Part shown: piece by piece, positions 41,194 through 49,508 of the stretch
Layout of the letters: each line of letters starts with the position of its first letter
Position numbering within the stretch: the stretch's first letter is position 1
Source of the DNA: Rhizobium leguminosarum
Lineage (GTDB): Bacteria; Pseudomonadota; Alphaproteobacteria; Rhizobiales; Rhizobiaceae
Direction of reading: 5' to 3'
DNA: 64,000 nt
Assembly: GCF_004123835.1 (NCBI RefSeq)
Contig: NZ_MZMU01000024.1
Coordinates: 310,001 to 374,000 of the forward strand
Notes under the pieces: generated by a model
Told to the model about the DNA's origin: nothing
Database searches by the model: none
The model's input: the letters and a program-made list of their open reading frames with translations, nothing else
Translations under genes and position numbers: made by a program

Positions 41194-41898
41194 TTGCTGG
41201 ACGCTCTGGGCTTGAGCAATGAGGAATGGACGGCGATCCTGCTCAGCCTGCGCGTCTCGATTGTCGCCATGTTGGCGAGCCTTCCCCTTGGCATCCTCGT
41301 CGCCCTGCTGCTTGCCCGCGGTCGTTTCTGGGGCAAGTCGGTGCTGAACGGCGTCGTTCACCTGCCGCTGATCCTGCCTCCGGTCGTCACCGGTTTCCTT
41401 CTCCTCATCCTGTTTGGCCGCCGCGGTCCGATCGGCAGCCTGCTCGACCAGTATTTCGGCATTGTTCTCTCCTTCCGCTGGACGGGCGCGGCCTTGGCCT
41501 GCGCCATCATGGCCTTTCCGCTGATGGTGCGCAGCATCCGCCTGTCGATCGAGGCGGTCGACCGCAAGCTGGAAGAGGCGGCCGGAACCCTCGGCGCCGG
41601 CCCTGTCTGGGTCTTCCTGACGATCACCCTGCCGCTGACCCTGCCCGGCATCATCGCCGGCATGATCCTCTCTTTTGCCAAGGCGATGGGCGAATTCGGC
41701 GCGACGATCACCTTCGTCTCCAACATTCCCGGCGAAACCCAGACGCTGTCGGCGGCGATCTACACCTTCACCCAGGTGCCGGGCGGCGATGCCGGCGCGC
41801 TCCGCCTGACGCTCGTCGCCGTCGTCATTTCCATGGCCGCCCTGCTCGCCTCCGAATTCCTCGCCCGTCTCGCCGGCCGGAGGATCGACCCGGAATGA
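41194..41898 (+). CDS. modB: Molybdate ABC transporter permease
   Basis: A 234-residue membrane protein with five helices. LRVSIVAMLASLPLGILVALLLARG opens the permease fold, and EEAAGTLGAGPVWVFLTITLPLTLPGI is the EAA loop that contacts ModC. MGEFGATITFVSNIPGETQTL is typical of ModB. A TTG at 41194 (GAGAGGAA upstream) is used as start, giving MLDALGLSNEEW. Overlaps modC by four bases (ATGA). Confidence 0.94.
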   Translation: MLDALGLSNEEWTAILLSLRVSIVAMLASLPLGILVALLLARGRFWGKSVLNGVVHLPLILPPVVTGFLLLILFGRRGPIGSLLDQYFGIVLSFRWTGAALACAIMAFPLMVRSIRLSIEAVDRKLEEAAGTLGAGPVWVFLTITLPLTLPGIIAGMILSFAKAMGEFGATITFVSNIPGETQTLSAAIYTFTQVPGGDAGALRLTLVAVVISMAALLASEFLARLAGRRIDPE

Positions 41899-42962
41899 CG
41901 CTGATCGTCGAGGCAAAACAGAGGCTCGGCGCCTTTTCGCTCGATGCCGCCTTCACCTCCGAGCGTGGCGTCACGGCGCTGTTCGGCCGCTCCGGCTCCG
42001 GTAAGACCTCGATGATCCGCATCATCGCCGGCCTCGCCCGCCCGGACGAAGGCCGCGTCGTCCTCGACGGCGAGGCCTTGACCGAAACCGAAACCGACAT
42101 CTTCGTCCCGAAACATCGCCGCCGCTTCGGTTATGTCTTTCAGGAAGCGCGGCTTTTCCCGCATCTCAGCGTTCGCGCCAATCTATTCTATGGCCGCTGG
42201 TTCGCGGCGAGAACGGCGCGCGGCGAGAGCTTCGATCGCATCGTCGACCTGCTCGGCGTCGAGACGCTGCTGGAGCGCAGCCCCTCGAAACTCTCCGGCG
42301 GCGAGAAGCAGCGCGTCGCCATCGGCCGCGCGCTTCTCTCCTCGCCTCGCCTGCTGTTGATGGACGAGCCGCTCGCCGCCCTCGACGAGGCGCGCAAGGC
42401 CGAGATCCTGCCTTATTTGGAGCGATTGCGCGACGAAACCGACATCCCGATCGTCTATGTCAGCCATTCGATCGCCGAGGTGGCGCGGCTGGCAAACCAA
42501 GTCGTCGTCATGCGTGACGGCAAGGTGGAAGCGACCGGCCCCGCTATCGACATATTGAGCCGCCCCTCCGCCGCCGCCGACCGGCGGGAAGCGGGCGCAC
42601 TGCTGGAAGGCACCGTAGAAAGCTTCGATGCGCGGCACCGTCTATCGACGGTCGCGCTGAAATCCTGTCAGCTCCATATTCCCGGAGCCGCCCTTGCGCC
42701 CGGCAAATCGGTCCGCATCCGCATTCCTGCCCGCGATGTCATGCTGGCGACCGCAAGGCCCGAGGGGCTGAGCGCGCTGAATATCCTGGAAGCAAGGATA
42801 GAAGGGATGTCGTCGACCGAGGACGGAACGGTGGAAATCCGGCTCGATTGCGGCGGCGATATCATTCTTTCCCGGATCACGACGCTCTCCTGCGAGCGTC
42901 TCGATCTTCGACCGGGAAGGGCGGTCTTCGCCGTCATCAAGACAGTTGCCCTGGAGGCCTGA
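41895..42962 (+). CDS. modC: Molybdate ABC transporter ATPase
   Basis: A 355-residue ATPase. ATG 41895 overlaps the modB stop. Walker A GRSGSGKTSMIRIIAGLARP, the signature LSGGEKQRVAIGRALL, Walker B LLLMDEPLAALDEARK, and the switch VSHSIAEVARL are all present. The C-terminal part (from about residue 290: RIPARDVMLATARPEGLSAL) is a TOBE/Mop-like molybdate-binding domain. The frame continues upstream of 41895 through modB in antiparallel use, but that is not coding. Couples ATP hydrolysis to molybdate uptake for nitrate reductase and other molybdenum enzymes. Confidence 0.95.
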   Translation: MTLIVEAKQRLGAFSLDAAFTSERGVTALFGRSGSGKTSMIRIIAGLARPDEGRVVLDGEALTETETDIFVPKHRRRFGYVFQEARLFPHLSVRANLFYGRWFAARTARGESFDRIVDLLGVETLLERSPSKLSGGEKQRVAIGRALLSSPRLLLMDEPLAALDEARKAEILPYLERLRDETDIPIVYVSHSIAEVARLANQVVVMRDGKVEATGPAIDILSRPSAAADRREAGALLEGTVESFDARHRLSTVALKSCQLHIPGAALAPGKSVRIRIPARDVMLATARPEGLSALNILEARIEGMSSTEDGTVEIRLDCGGDIILSRITTLSCERLDLRPGRAVFAVIKTVALEA

Positions 42963-43340
42963 TCAGCTGCGCTCGCCCTGCTGCAGGTTGCGCTTGGCCT
43001 CGAGCCAGGCGAGATCTTCGGCAAGGCTCGTGCGCATCGTCCTTTCCATCCGGCGGAAACGCCCGAGCAATTCCTCGCCGAACGGCGTCAGCGCCGCGCC
43101 GCCGCCCTTCTGCCCGCCGCGCTGCGATTCCACCACCTGTTCGTTAAACATCCGGTTCATCTCGCTGACCAGCAACCATGCCCGCCGATAGGACATGTCC
43201 ATCGCCCGCCCGGCCGCCGAGATCGACCCGGTCTGGCGGATATGCTCCAGCAGTTCCATCTTGCCATGGCCGAGGCGATCCTCGTCCGGAAAGCTGATTC
43301 GCAGGACGGGCACGAGTGTTTTTGCGGCTGAGTCGGTCAT
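42963..43340 (-). CDS. ModE-like molybdenum regulator, DNA-binding domain only
   Basis: A 125-residue LysR/ModE-type winged helix protein: GHGKMELLEHIRQTGSISAAGRAMDMSYRRAWLLVSEMN is the HTH of the ModE N-terminal domain. Full ModE (about 260 residues) has two C-terminal Mop domains that sense molybdate; these are absent here, so sensing must come from elsewhere or the protein may be a repressor with another signal. The start at 43340 gives a normal N-terminus. Convergent with modC, stop-to-stop with no gap. Expected to control modA, whose upstream region shows two candidate sites. Confidence 0.85.
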   Translation of the reverse strand: MTDSAAKTLVPVLRISFPDEDRLGHGKMELLEHIRQTGSISAAGRAMDMSYRRAWLLVSEMNRMFNEQVVESQRGGQKGGGAALTPFGEELLGRFRRMERTMRTSLAEDLAWLEAKRNLQQGERS

Positions 43341-43484
43341 TGAATCTGGAGATCGTGGAATTTGCCGCACTTTACGCTGCGGCAGGGAAACTGTACACCG
43401 CCCGCACAAGGCCGCCCAGAGCAGTCAAATACTTCAATTCGAACGGCAGATCGGATTTTCGGCCGTTCCGTACCTTAGCATGTC

Positions 43485-43514
43485 TTGAAACATTAATGGT
43501 TTGATGCCTATCTT
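43485..43514 (+). promoter_or_regulatory. Probable promoter of rsfS
   Basis: TTGAAA (43485-43490) and TATCTT (43509-43514) are spaced by 18 bases. Initiation near 43521 falls within the longest possible rsfS frame, which argues for a start downstream at about 43582. Confidence 0.4.
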
Positions 43515-43581
43515 AACCATGATCCGGTCTCGATCGGATCTCGTGTTGTGCATAGTTTGTCATTCCAGGAAAGGGAAAGCA

Positions 43582-43995
43582 CTGACAACAGTACACGCCA
43601 AGGGAAAAACGCTCGCCGTTATCCCGAAGAGTGCGGAACGTGGCGCCGATGCCGCCGCCCGTGCCCTAGAAACCGTCCTCGCCAGCCTCGAGGACTCCAA
43701 AGCTGAAGATATCGTTACCATCGACATTGCCGGAAAATCGGCGCTGGGAGACTACATGATCGTCGTCTCCGGCCGCTCGAACAGGCATGTCATGGCGATC
43801 TCGGATCACCTGCTCACCGACCTTAAGGACGACGGCCTCGGTACGGCCCGCGTCGAAGGTCAGGAAGGCGGCGATTGGGTCCTGATCGACACCGGTGACA
43901 TTATCGTGCATGTGTTCCGGCCCGAAATCCGCGAGTTCTACAACATCGAAAAGATGTGGGCGGCTCCGGATATGGATGAAGAAACACGGCACTGA
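43582..43995 (+). CDS. rsfS: Ribosome silencing factor RsfS
   Basis: A protein of about 137 residues that binds L14 and blocks subunit joining in starved cells. The family core is AARALETVLASLEDSKAEDIVTIDIAGKSALGDYMIVVSGRSNRHVMAI, then VEGQEGGDWVLIDTGDIIVHVF and REFYNIEKMW. The start is uncertain: the frame extends to an ATG at 43501, but the first 27 residues are unlike RsfS and the probable promoter lies there, so a CTG at 43582 (after AGGAAAGGGAAAG) is proposed. Gene order obg-proBA-nadD-rsfS-rlmH is conserved, here with the sRNA and mod genes inserted between. Confidence 0.92.
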   Translation: MTTVHAKGKTLAVIPKSAERGADAAARALETVLASLEDSKAEDIVTIDIAGKSALGDYMIVVSGRSNRHVMAISDHLLTDLKDDGLGTARVEGQEGGDWVLIDTGDIIVHVFRPEIREFYNIEKMWAAPDMDEETRH

Positions 43996-44095
43996 CAGGC
44001 GGCGCCTGAGACGTGGCATTGGCTGGCCGGCAAACAGATAAGCCGGCCGGTGGCGTAGTGTGCGCCCGATGTGCCGCATGAGCGGGAGCGGATGA

Positions 44096-44578
44096 ATGCG
44101 AATAGGTCTTTTTGCGGTGGGACGGCTGAAGTCCGGCCCAGAAAAGGATCTTGCCGCCCGTTATTTCGACCGTTTCGCCAAGGCCGGCCCCGCCGTCGGC
44201 CTCGAACTGACCCGCGTTGCCGAAGTTGGCGAAAGCCGCGCCTCCAATGCGGAAACCCGCAAACGTGAAGAGGCGGCGATGCTTTTGAAATCGCTTGCCG
44301 ATGGCAGCATCCTCATTCTTCTCGATGAACGCGGCAAGGCGCTCGACAGCGAAGCCTTCGCAAACCTGCTCGGTTCCTATCGTGACCAGGGCAAGCGCGA
44401 GCTGACCATCGCAATCGGCGGTGCCGACGGCCTCGATCCCTCCCTTTACGACCGTGCCGACGCCACGCTGTGCCTGGGCAAAATGACATGGCCGCATCAG
44501 CTCGTGCGCACACTGATCGCCGAACAGCTTTATCGTGCCGTCACCATCCTGTCCGGCCACCCCTATCACCGCGTCTGA
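44096..44578 (+). CDS. rlmH: 23S rRNA pseudouridine-1915 N3-methyltransferase
   Basis: A 160-residue SPOUT-class methyltransferase that modifies pseudouridine 1915 in helix 69 of 23S rRNA. Knotted-fold motifs are visible: LLDERGKALDSEAFANLL, TIAIGGADGLDPSLYDRAD and LGKMTWPHQLVRTLIAEQLYRAVTILSGHPYH at the C-terminus. Acts on assembled 70S ribosomes. Follows rsfS with 100 bases between. ATG 44096 preceded by GAGCGGATGA. Confidence 0.96.
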   Translation: MRIGLFAVGRLKSGPEKDLAARYFDRFAKAGPAVGLELTRVAEVGESRASNAETRKREEAAMLLKSLADGSILILLDERGKALDSEAFANLLGSYRDQGKRELTIAIGGADGLDPSLYDRADATLCLGKMTWPHQLVRTLIAEQLYRAVTILSGHPYHRV

Positions 44579-44724
44579 TGCCACATCGGCCTGATGCGTC
44601 GGCCAATGCGTCGCAATGTCACGCAGCCGTGTTTGCTTGGCCACCCGTTCTCCTTCAAACGTTATGGCAAAGCGCATCAAATCAGCTTAGTCTCCGCGCG
44701 ATTTGAGAAAGTGCCCCAACACGC

Positions 44725-46155
44725 ATGACGAGAGCATCCACCAGGCGACACCGCATGATCCTGCCGGCCATCGCGGCCGGCGTCGGTGTGGCGGTGATTG
44801 TCGTGTCGGCAAATCCGTTCATCGTCCGGGCGCAGGATGTCGCGCCCGAGGCAGCACAATCCGCAGTGCAGCCGGCGACCGAGCCGCCGCCGCCCGATCC
44901 GGCCGCTGAACTTGCCGCCAAGCGTGACCAGACCCGTGCCGAACTCGAAACCCTGTCGAAAACGATCAGCCTCTCCACCGACAAGGTGAGCGCGCTTCAG
45001 CAGAGCATCGCCGATCTCGAAAAGAGCACGGAAAGCATCCGCCAGGCACTGATTGATTCCGCAGCCCGCCGCAAGGCGCTCGAAAAGCAGATCCTCGAAA
45101 GCGAGAAGAAGCTTGCCGATCTCGGCGTCAAGGAGGATGGCATCCGCCGTTCCCTGCATGAGCGCCGCGGCCTGCTGGCCGAGGTGCTGGCAGCGCTCCA
45201 GCGCATGGGCCGCAACCCGCCGCCGGCTTTGCTCGTCACCCCCGACGATGCGCTCGCCTCCGTGCGCAGCGCCATTCTGCTCGGCGCCGTCGTGCCCGGC
45301 ATCCGCAAGGAGACCGACAAGCTTGCCGCAGACCTCGCAAGCCTCGCCGAGTTGCAGACCGCAAGTGCTGCCGAGAAGACCTCGCTGACCGCGACGATGA
45401 CCAACGGCATCGAGGAAGAGCGGCGCATGGACCTGCTGCTTGCCGAAAACGACAAGCTCAGCCGCAGCAACGCCGCCGAACTCGCGGCTGAAAGGAAACG
45501 CTCCGAGGAGCTGGCGGGCAAGGCGACCAACCTTGAAGGCCTCGTCGCCTCGATGGAATCCGAGATCGCTTCGGTGCGGGATGCCGCCGCTGCCGCCCGC
45601 CAGGCGGAGGAGAACCGCAAGCTTATGACGGACGAGCAGCGCGCCCAGGCCAAGGCGCTTGCCGACAGCGGCGTGCCCGATAAAAACCGCATTGCGCCCG
45701 CATATCCCTTCGGAGAATTGAAGGCGAAATTGGAGGTGCCCGTTGCGGGCGATATCCTGCGCCAGTTCGGCGATGCCGACGGCACCGGGCACGAGGCCAT
45801 GGGAATGACGGTCGCCACCAATCCAGAGACAGTGGTGACGGCGCCTGCGGATGGTCTGGTGGTTTTCGCCGGCGTATTCCGCAGTTACGGCCAGATGATC
45901 ATCCTCGACGCGGGCGATGGATACCACCTGGTTCTCTCGGGAATGGATACGATCAATACCCGTCAGGGAAAATTCGTTTTCTCCGGCGAGCCGCTTGCCG
46001 TGATGGGCGCGAAAAGAGTGGCAAGCGCAACTGCATTGGCGCTGGAAACGAACCGGCCAACGCTTTACATTGAATTTCGAAAGGACGGTAAACCGGTCGA
46101 TTCCCGGCCGTGGTGGACCGCCAAAGACACTGGAAAGGCACGCAATGATTCGTAG
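44725..46155 (+). CDS. EnvC-like murein hydrolase activator with degenerate LytM domain
   Basis: A 476-residue periplasmic protein with a signal anchor (ILPAIAAGVGVAVIVVSANP near residues 12-32), a long coiled-coil stretch (about 65-320, rich in Glu/Lys/Ala such as ADLEKSTESIRQALID), then a C-terminal LytM fold. The zinc motifs of active M23 enzymes are lost: the HxxxD site reads GHEAMGMTV, and the HxH site is LYIEFRK. This fits EnvC, which activates amidases rather than cutting peptidoglycan. It overlaps ctpA by 11 bases, as is usual in rhizobia, suggesting a cell-division or wall-remodelling unit. Confidence 0.85.
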   Translation: MTRASTRRHRMILPAIAAGVGVAVIVVSANPFIVRAQDVAPEAAQSAVQPATEPPPPDPAAELAAKRDQTRAELETLSKTISLSTDKVSALQQSIADLEKSTESIRQALIDSAARRKALEKQILESEKKLADLGVKEDGIRRSLHERRGLLAEVLAALQRMGRNPPPALLVTPDDALASVRSAILLGAVVPGIRKETDKLAADLASLAELQTASAAEKTSLTATMTNGIEEERRMDLLLAENDKLSRSNAAELAAERKRSEELAGKATNLEGLVASMESEIASVRDAAAAARQAEENRKLMTDEQRAQAKALADSGVPDKNRIAPAYPFGELKAKLEVPVAGDILRQFGDADGTGHEAMGMTVATNPETVVTAPADGLVVFAGVFRSYGQMIILDAGDGYHLVLSGMDTINTRQGKFVFSGEPLAVMGAKRVASATALALETNRPTLYIEFRKDGKPVDSRPWWTAKDTGKARNDS

Positions 46156-47467
46156 GGCTTCTCTTGTTCTGGTCGGCGCATTGATGGGTGCGACCGCAAT
46201 GAGCGTCATTTACTCGGCGGGTGTGCCGGCAGAAGCGGCCGGATCCTCGACCTACAAGGAACTTTCGGTTTTCGGAGATGTCTTCGAGCGTGTGCGTGCG
46301 CAATATGTGACGCCGCCAGCGGAAGACAAGCTGATCGAGAACGCCATCAACGGCATGCTCTCCTCGCTCGATCCGCATTCGAGCTACATGAATGCGAAGG
46401 ACGCCGAGGACATGCGCACCCAGACCAAGGGTGAGTTCGGCGGCCTCGGCATCGAAGTCACGATGGAAGACGAACTGGTCAAGGTCATTACCCCGATCGA
46501 CGATACGCCCGCCGCCAAGGCCGGCGTTCTCGCCGGCGACTACATCTCCGAGATCGACGGCCAGTCCGTGCGCGGCCTGAAGCTGGAAGACGCAGTCGAG
46601 AAGATGCGCGGCGCTGTCAACACGCCGATCAAGCTGACGCTGATCCGCAAGGGTGCCGACAAGCCGATCGAGCTGACGATCGTCCGTGACGTCGTCGCCG
46701 TCCAGGCAGTCAAGTCGCGTGTCGAGGACGATGTCGGTTATCTCCGCATCATCTCCTTCACCGAGAAGACCTATCCTGACATGGAAAAGGCGATCAAGAA
46801 GATCAAGGACACCGTTCCGGCCGACAAGCTGAAGGGTTATGTCCTCGACCTGCGCCTCAATCCGGGCGGTCTGCTCGACCAGGCGATCAATGTCTCCGAT
46901 GCGCTGCTGCAGCGTGGCGAAGTCGTTTCGACCCGCGGCCGCAATCCGGATGAAACCCGCCGCTTCAATGCCGGCCCGGGCGACCTGACGGATGGCAAGC
47001 CGGTGATCGTGCTGATTAACGGCGGTTCGGCTTCCGCATCGGAAATCGTCGCCGGCGCGCTTCAGGATCTGCGCCGTGCCACCGTTCTCGGCACGCGCTC
47101 CTTCGGCAAGGGTTCCGTCCAGACGATCATCCCGCTCGGCGAAAACGGCGCGCTGCGCCTGACCACGGCACTCTATTACACGCCGTCGGGCCGCTCGATC
47201 CAGGGTACCGGCATCACCCCCGACATCAAGGTCGAGGAGCCGCTGCCGGAGGAACTGCAGGGCAAGATGGTGACCGAAGGCGAATCCAGCCTGCGCGGCC
47301 ACATCAAGGGCCAGAGCGAGACGGACGAAGGTTCGGGCTCCGTTGCCTACGTGCCGCCGGATCCGAAGGACGACGTTCAGCTGAACTACGCGCTCGACCT
47401 TCTGCGCGGCAAGAAGACCGATCCGGCCTTCCCGCCGAACCCGGACAAGGCCGTCGTCGCCAAGTAA
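46145..47467 (+). CDS. ctpA: Carboxy-terminal processing protease (S41)
   Basis: A 440-residue serine protease with an N-terminal signal/anchor (RRASLVLVGALMGATAMSVIY), a PDZ domain (about 85-160: GGLGIEVTMEDELVKVITP) and the S41 catalytic domain with GGSASASEIVAGALQD (nucleophile Ser) and TRSFGKGSVQTI (general-base Lys). Acts in the periplasm to trim proteins with unstructured C-termini. ATG 46145 overlaps the EnvC-like gene. Followed by a strong terminator. The tail after residue 380 is hydrophilic and low in complexity. Confidence 0.95.
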   Translation: MIRRASLVLVGALMGATAMSVIYSAGVPAEAAGSSTYKELSVFGDVFERVRAQYVTPPAEDKLIENAINGMLSSLDPHSSYMNAKDAEDMRTQTKGEFGGLGIEVTMEDELVKVITPIDDTPAAKAGVLAGDYISEIDGQSVRGLKLEDAVEKMRGAVNTPIKLTLIRKGADKPIELTIVRDVVAVQAVKSRVEDDVGYLRIISFTEKTYPDMEKAIKKIKDTVPADKLKGYVLDLRLNPGGLLDQAINVSDALLQRGEVVSTRGRNPDETRRFNAGPGDLTDGKPVIVLINGGSASASEIVAGALQDLRRATVLGTRSFGKGSVQTIIPLGENGALRLTTALYYTPSGRSIQGTGITPDIKVEEPLPEELQGKMVTEGESSLRGHIKGQSETDEGSGSVAYVPPDPKDDVQLNYALDLLRGKKTDPAFPPNPDKAVVAK

Positions 47468-47475
47468 TCAATCAA

Positions 47476-47506
47476 CTCAAGGCCGGGCACCTCGCCCGGC
47501 CTTGAG
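47476..47506 (+). terminator. Intrinsic terminator after ctpA
   Basis: CTCAAGGCCGGGC (47476-47488) pairs perfectly with GCCCGGCCTTGAG (47494-47506) around ACCTC, followed by CCTTTCTG. Confidence 0.85.
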
Positions 47507-47544
47507 CCTTTCTGCTGTTTCCCGGTTTTGGAGCGGGCAAAAAA

Positions 47545-48741
47545 TTGGGAACGGACCTGCATGCGCCTTTGGGCCGCAACCGCAAAACTGGCCGCCGGCG
47601 CCCGGGTGTCCTGCGCCTCGGTCGTATCGCCGCCAGTCTTTGCCTTTTCGCGATAGGCGGCTTTTCCCTTTATACGGCATTTCGCGGCGATGGGCTCGAA
47701 CGCACCAAACCGCCGGCGGCCGAACAAGCCGCAACACCCCCTGCCAATACCGCTCAGCCGCCGACTGCCACCACCGGCCAAGCGGCAGACGGCATGCCGC
47801 GCGCCGACCCGCGCTCGGGTGCCAATGTCGAGCAGATGGTCACCGGCGACGGCTCGGTCGTCACCAAATACAGTCCCCGCCCGCGCGACGGCGGCGGGCC
47901 GGTGCTGGTCGACGCCATGCAGATCGGCCAGGATCCGCGCATGGCAGCCCAGCCCAATGAAGCGCTGCTCGAAGAGACGCCTTTTGGCAGGCTGCCGATC
48001 GTCGGCCCCGATGGCCGGCGGCCGATGGATCAATATGCGCGTCCCTCGTCCGGCGCGCGCGGCGTCCGCATCGCCATCGTTGTCAGCGGCCTCGGGCTTA
48101 GTCAGACCGGAACGCAGCGTGCCATCGCCGAACTCCCCGAAGAGATCACCTTCGCCTTTGCTGCAAGCGGCAACAGCCTGCAGCGCTGGATGCAGGAAGC
48201 CCGCCGCGGCGGCCACGAGATCCTTCTCCAGGTGCCGCTCGAACCCTTTGATTACCCGGCGAACGATCCAGGGCCGGAAACGTTGCTGACCACGAAACCG
48301 GCTGCCCGCAATATCGAGAACCTGCACAAGGCGATGGGCGAGATCACCAACTATACCGGCGTCATGAATTATCTCGGCGGCCGTTTCCTGTCTGATCCCG
48401 CCGCCATGGAACCTGTCATGCGCGACATCGGCAAGCGCGGGTTGCTGTTTCTCGACGACGGCACATCGGCGCAGTCGAAGACGGCGGCGATCGCCAAGGG
48501 AACCGAACTGCCCTATGCCTTCGCCGACCTGCAGCTCGACGGCCAGCTCGATATCAACGCCGTCCTGAAGAAACTCGACGAGCTCGAGCGCATCGCCCGC
48601 AAGAACGGCCAGGCGATCGGCGTCGCCTCGGCTTTCGATGAGAGCGTTGACGCCATCGCCAAATGGAGCGAGGAGGCCGCGATGCGCGGCATCGAGATCG
48701 TCGGCGTTGCCGCCCTTTCCAACGACCCCAAGAATCCTTGA
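47545..48741 (+). CDS. Divergent polysaccharide deacetylase family protein
   Basis: A 398-residue protein with one N-terminal membrane helix (LGRIAASLCLFAIGGFSLYTA, residues about 24-45), a proline/alanine-rich linker to about residue 160, then a domain of the divergent polysaccharide deacetylase (DUF610) family: GVRIAIVVSGLGLSQTGTQRAI, EITFAFAASGNSLQRW, FDYPANDPGPETLLT, FLDDGTSAQS. Probably anchored facing the periplasm. Enzymatic activity is uncertain, since canonical metal-binding His residues are not evident. A TTG at 47545 is the start used (GGAG upstream). The gene ends within a tandem repeat shared with the rppH leader. Confidence 0.82.
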   Translation: MGTDLHAPLGRNRKTGRRRPGVLRLGRIAASLCLFAIGGFSLYTAFRGDGLERTKPPAAEQAATPPANTAQPPTATTGQAADGMPRADPRSGANVEQMVTGDGSVVTKYSPRPRDGGGPVLVDAMQIGQDPRMAAQPNEALLEETPFGRLPIVGPDGRRPMDQYARPSSGARGVRIAIVVSGLGLSQTGTQRAIAELPEEITFAFAASGNSLQRWMQEARRGGHEILLQVPLEPFDYPANDPGPETLLTTKPAARNIENLHKAMGEITNYTGVMNYLGGRFLSDPAAMEPVMRDIGKRGLLFLDDGTSAQSKTAAIAKGTELPYAFADLQLDGQLDINAVLKKLDELERIARKNGQAIGVASAFDESVDAIAKWSEEAAMRGIEIVGVAALSNDPKNP

Positions 48742-48797
48742 GAACAATCCTTGAGATGGATCCTTGAGAGGAATCCCTGAGAAGAATCCCAGAACGG
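48733..48797. repeat. Five tandem copies of a 13-base unit
   Basis: Units begin at 48733, 48746, 48759, 48772 and 48785: AATCCTTGAGAAC, AATCCTTGAGATG, GATCCTTGAGAGG, AATCCCTGAGAAG, AATCCCAGAACGG. The first copy contains the deacetylase stop codon, the rest form the leader up to rppH. Copies decay towards the 3' side. Confidence 0.85.
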
Positions 48798-48805
48798 AGA
48801 AGAAG

Positions 48806-49381
48806 ATGAGCCAGGCGACCGTGAAAGCCGAGGATCTGCCCTACCGCCCCTGCGTCGGCGTAATGATCCTGAACCGCGATGGCCTCGTCTGGGCGGGAAG
48901 ACGCATCTCCGACGGCAATTCCGAATATGACGGCTCGCCGCAGCTCTGGCAGATGCCGCAGGGGGGCATCGACAAGGGCGAGAATCCATTGGACGCCGCC
49001 TATCGCGAGCTTTACGAGGAGACCGGCATGAAGACGGTGACCCTGCTTGCCGAAGCGAGAGAGTGGATCAACTATGATCTGCCGCCGGCCCTGATCGGCA
49101 TCGGGCTGAGAGGAAAATTCCGCGGCCAGACGCAACGCTGGTTCGCCTTCCGCTTCGACGGCGACGACGGCGAGATCGCCATCAATCCGCCGCCTGGCGG
49201 CCATGAACCGGAATTCGATGCCTGGGAATGGAAGCCGATGCAGCAACTGCCGGGGCTGATCGTGCCCTTCAAGCGCGCCGTCTACGACCAGGTGGTGGCC
49301 GAGTTCCAGCATCTAGCAGAGCCCTACAATCGGAAGACTGATCGATACAGCATGATCGCGATTGATCAGGTCCGTTTTTGA
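48806..49381 (+). CDS. rppH: RNA pyrophosphohydrolase (Nudix)
   Basis: A 191-residue Nudix hydrolase that removes pyrophosphate from mRNA 5' ends and so starts decay. The Nudix box GGIDKGENPLDAAYRELYEETGM is complete (GX5EX7REUXEEXGU), preceded by LWQMPQ. Another feature is the RppH-type YRPCVGVMILNRDGLVWAGRR. ATG 48806, after AACGGAGAAG, gives the normal N-terminus; an in-frame ATG at 48764 lies in the tandem repeat and is rejected. Also known as the invasion protein IalA-like. Confidence 0.94.
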   Translation: MSQATVKAEDLPYRPCVGVMILNRDGLVWAGRRISDGNSEYDGSPQLWQMPQGGIDKGENPLDAAYRELYEETGMKTVTLLAEAREWINYDLPPALIGIGLRGKFRGQTQRWFAFRFDGDDGEIAINPPPGGHEPEFDAWEWKPMQQLPGLIVPFKRAVYDQVVAEFQHLAEPYNRKTDRYSMIAIDQVRF

Positions 49382-49472
49382 TTTCAGCAGATGGAAACAA
49401 GGGGCACCGGTTTCGATCCGGTTTGATGCGACCGATCGCGGTGGCTGGCAGCGGATAATTCGATAGCTAACA

Positions 49473-49493
49473 CCGGCCGCCATGGGCGGCCGG
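49473..49493. terminator. Hairpin between rppH and bfr
   Basis: CCGGCCGCC (49473-49481) pairs with GGCGGCCGG (49485-49493), loop ATG. It lies between convergent genes and could end transcripts from either side; no strong T run follows. Confidence 0.45.
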
Positions 49494-49508
49494 CATCTGG
49501 TTCGAATA

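Noticed and set aside
41226..41894. Apparent fusion of a long N-terminal extension to modC
   Set aside because: The extension is the out-of-frame reading of modB; modC starts at the ATGA overlap at 41895.
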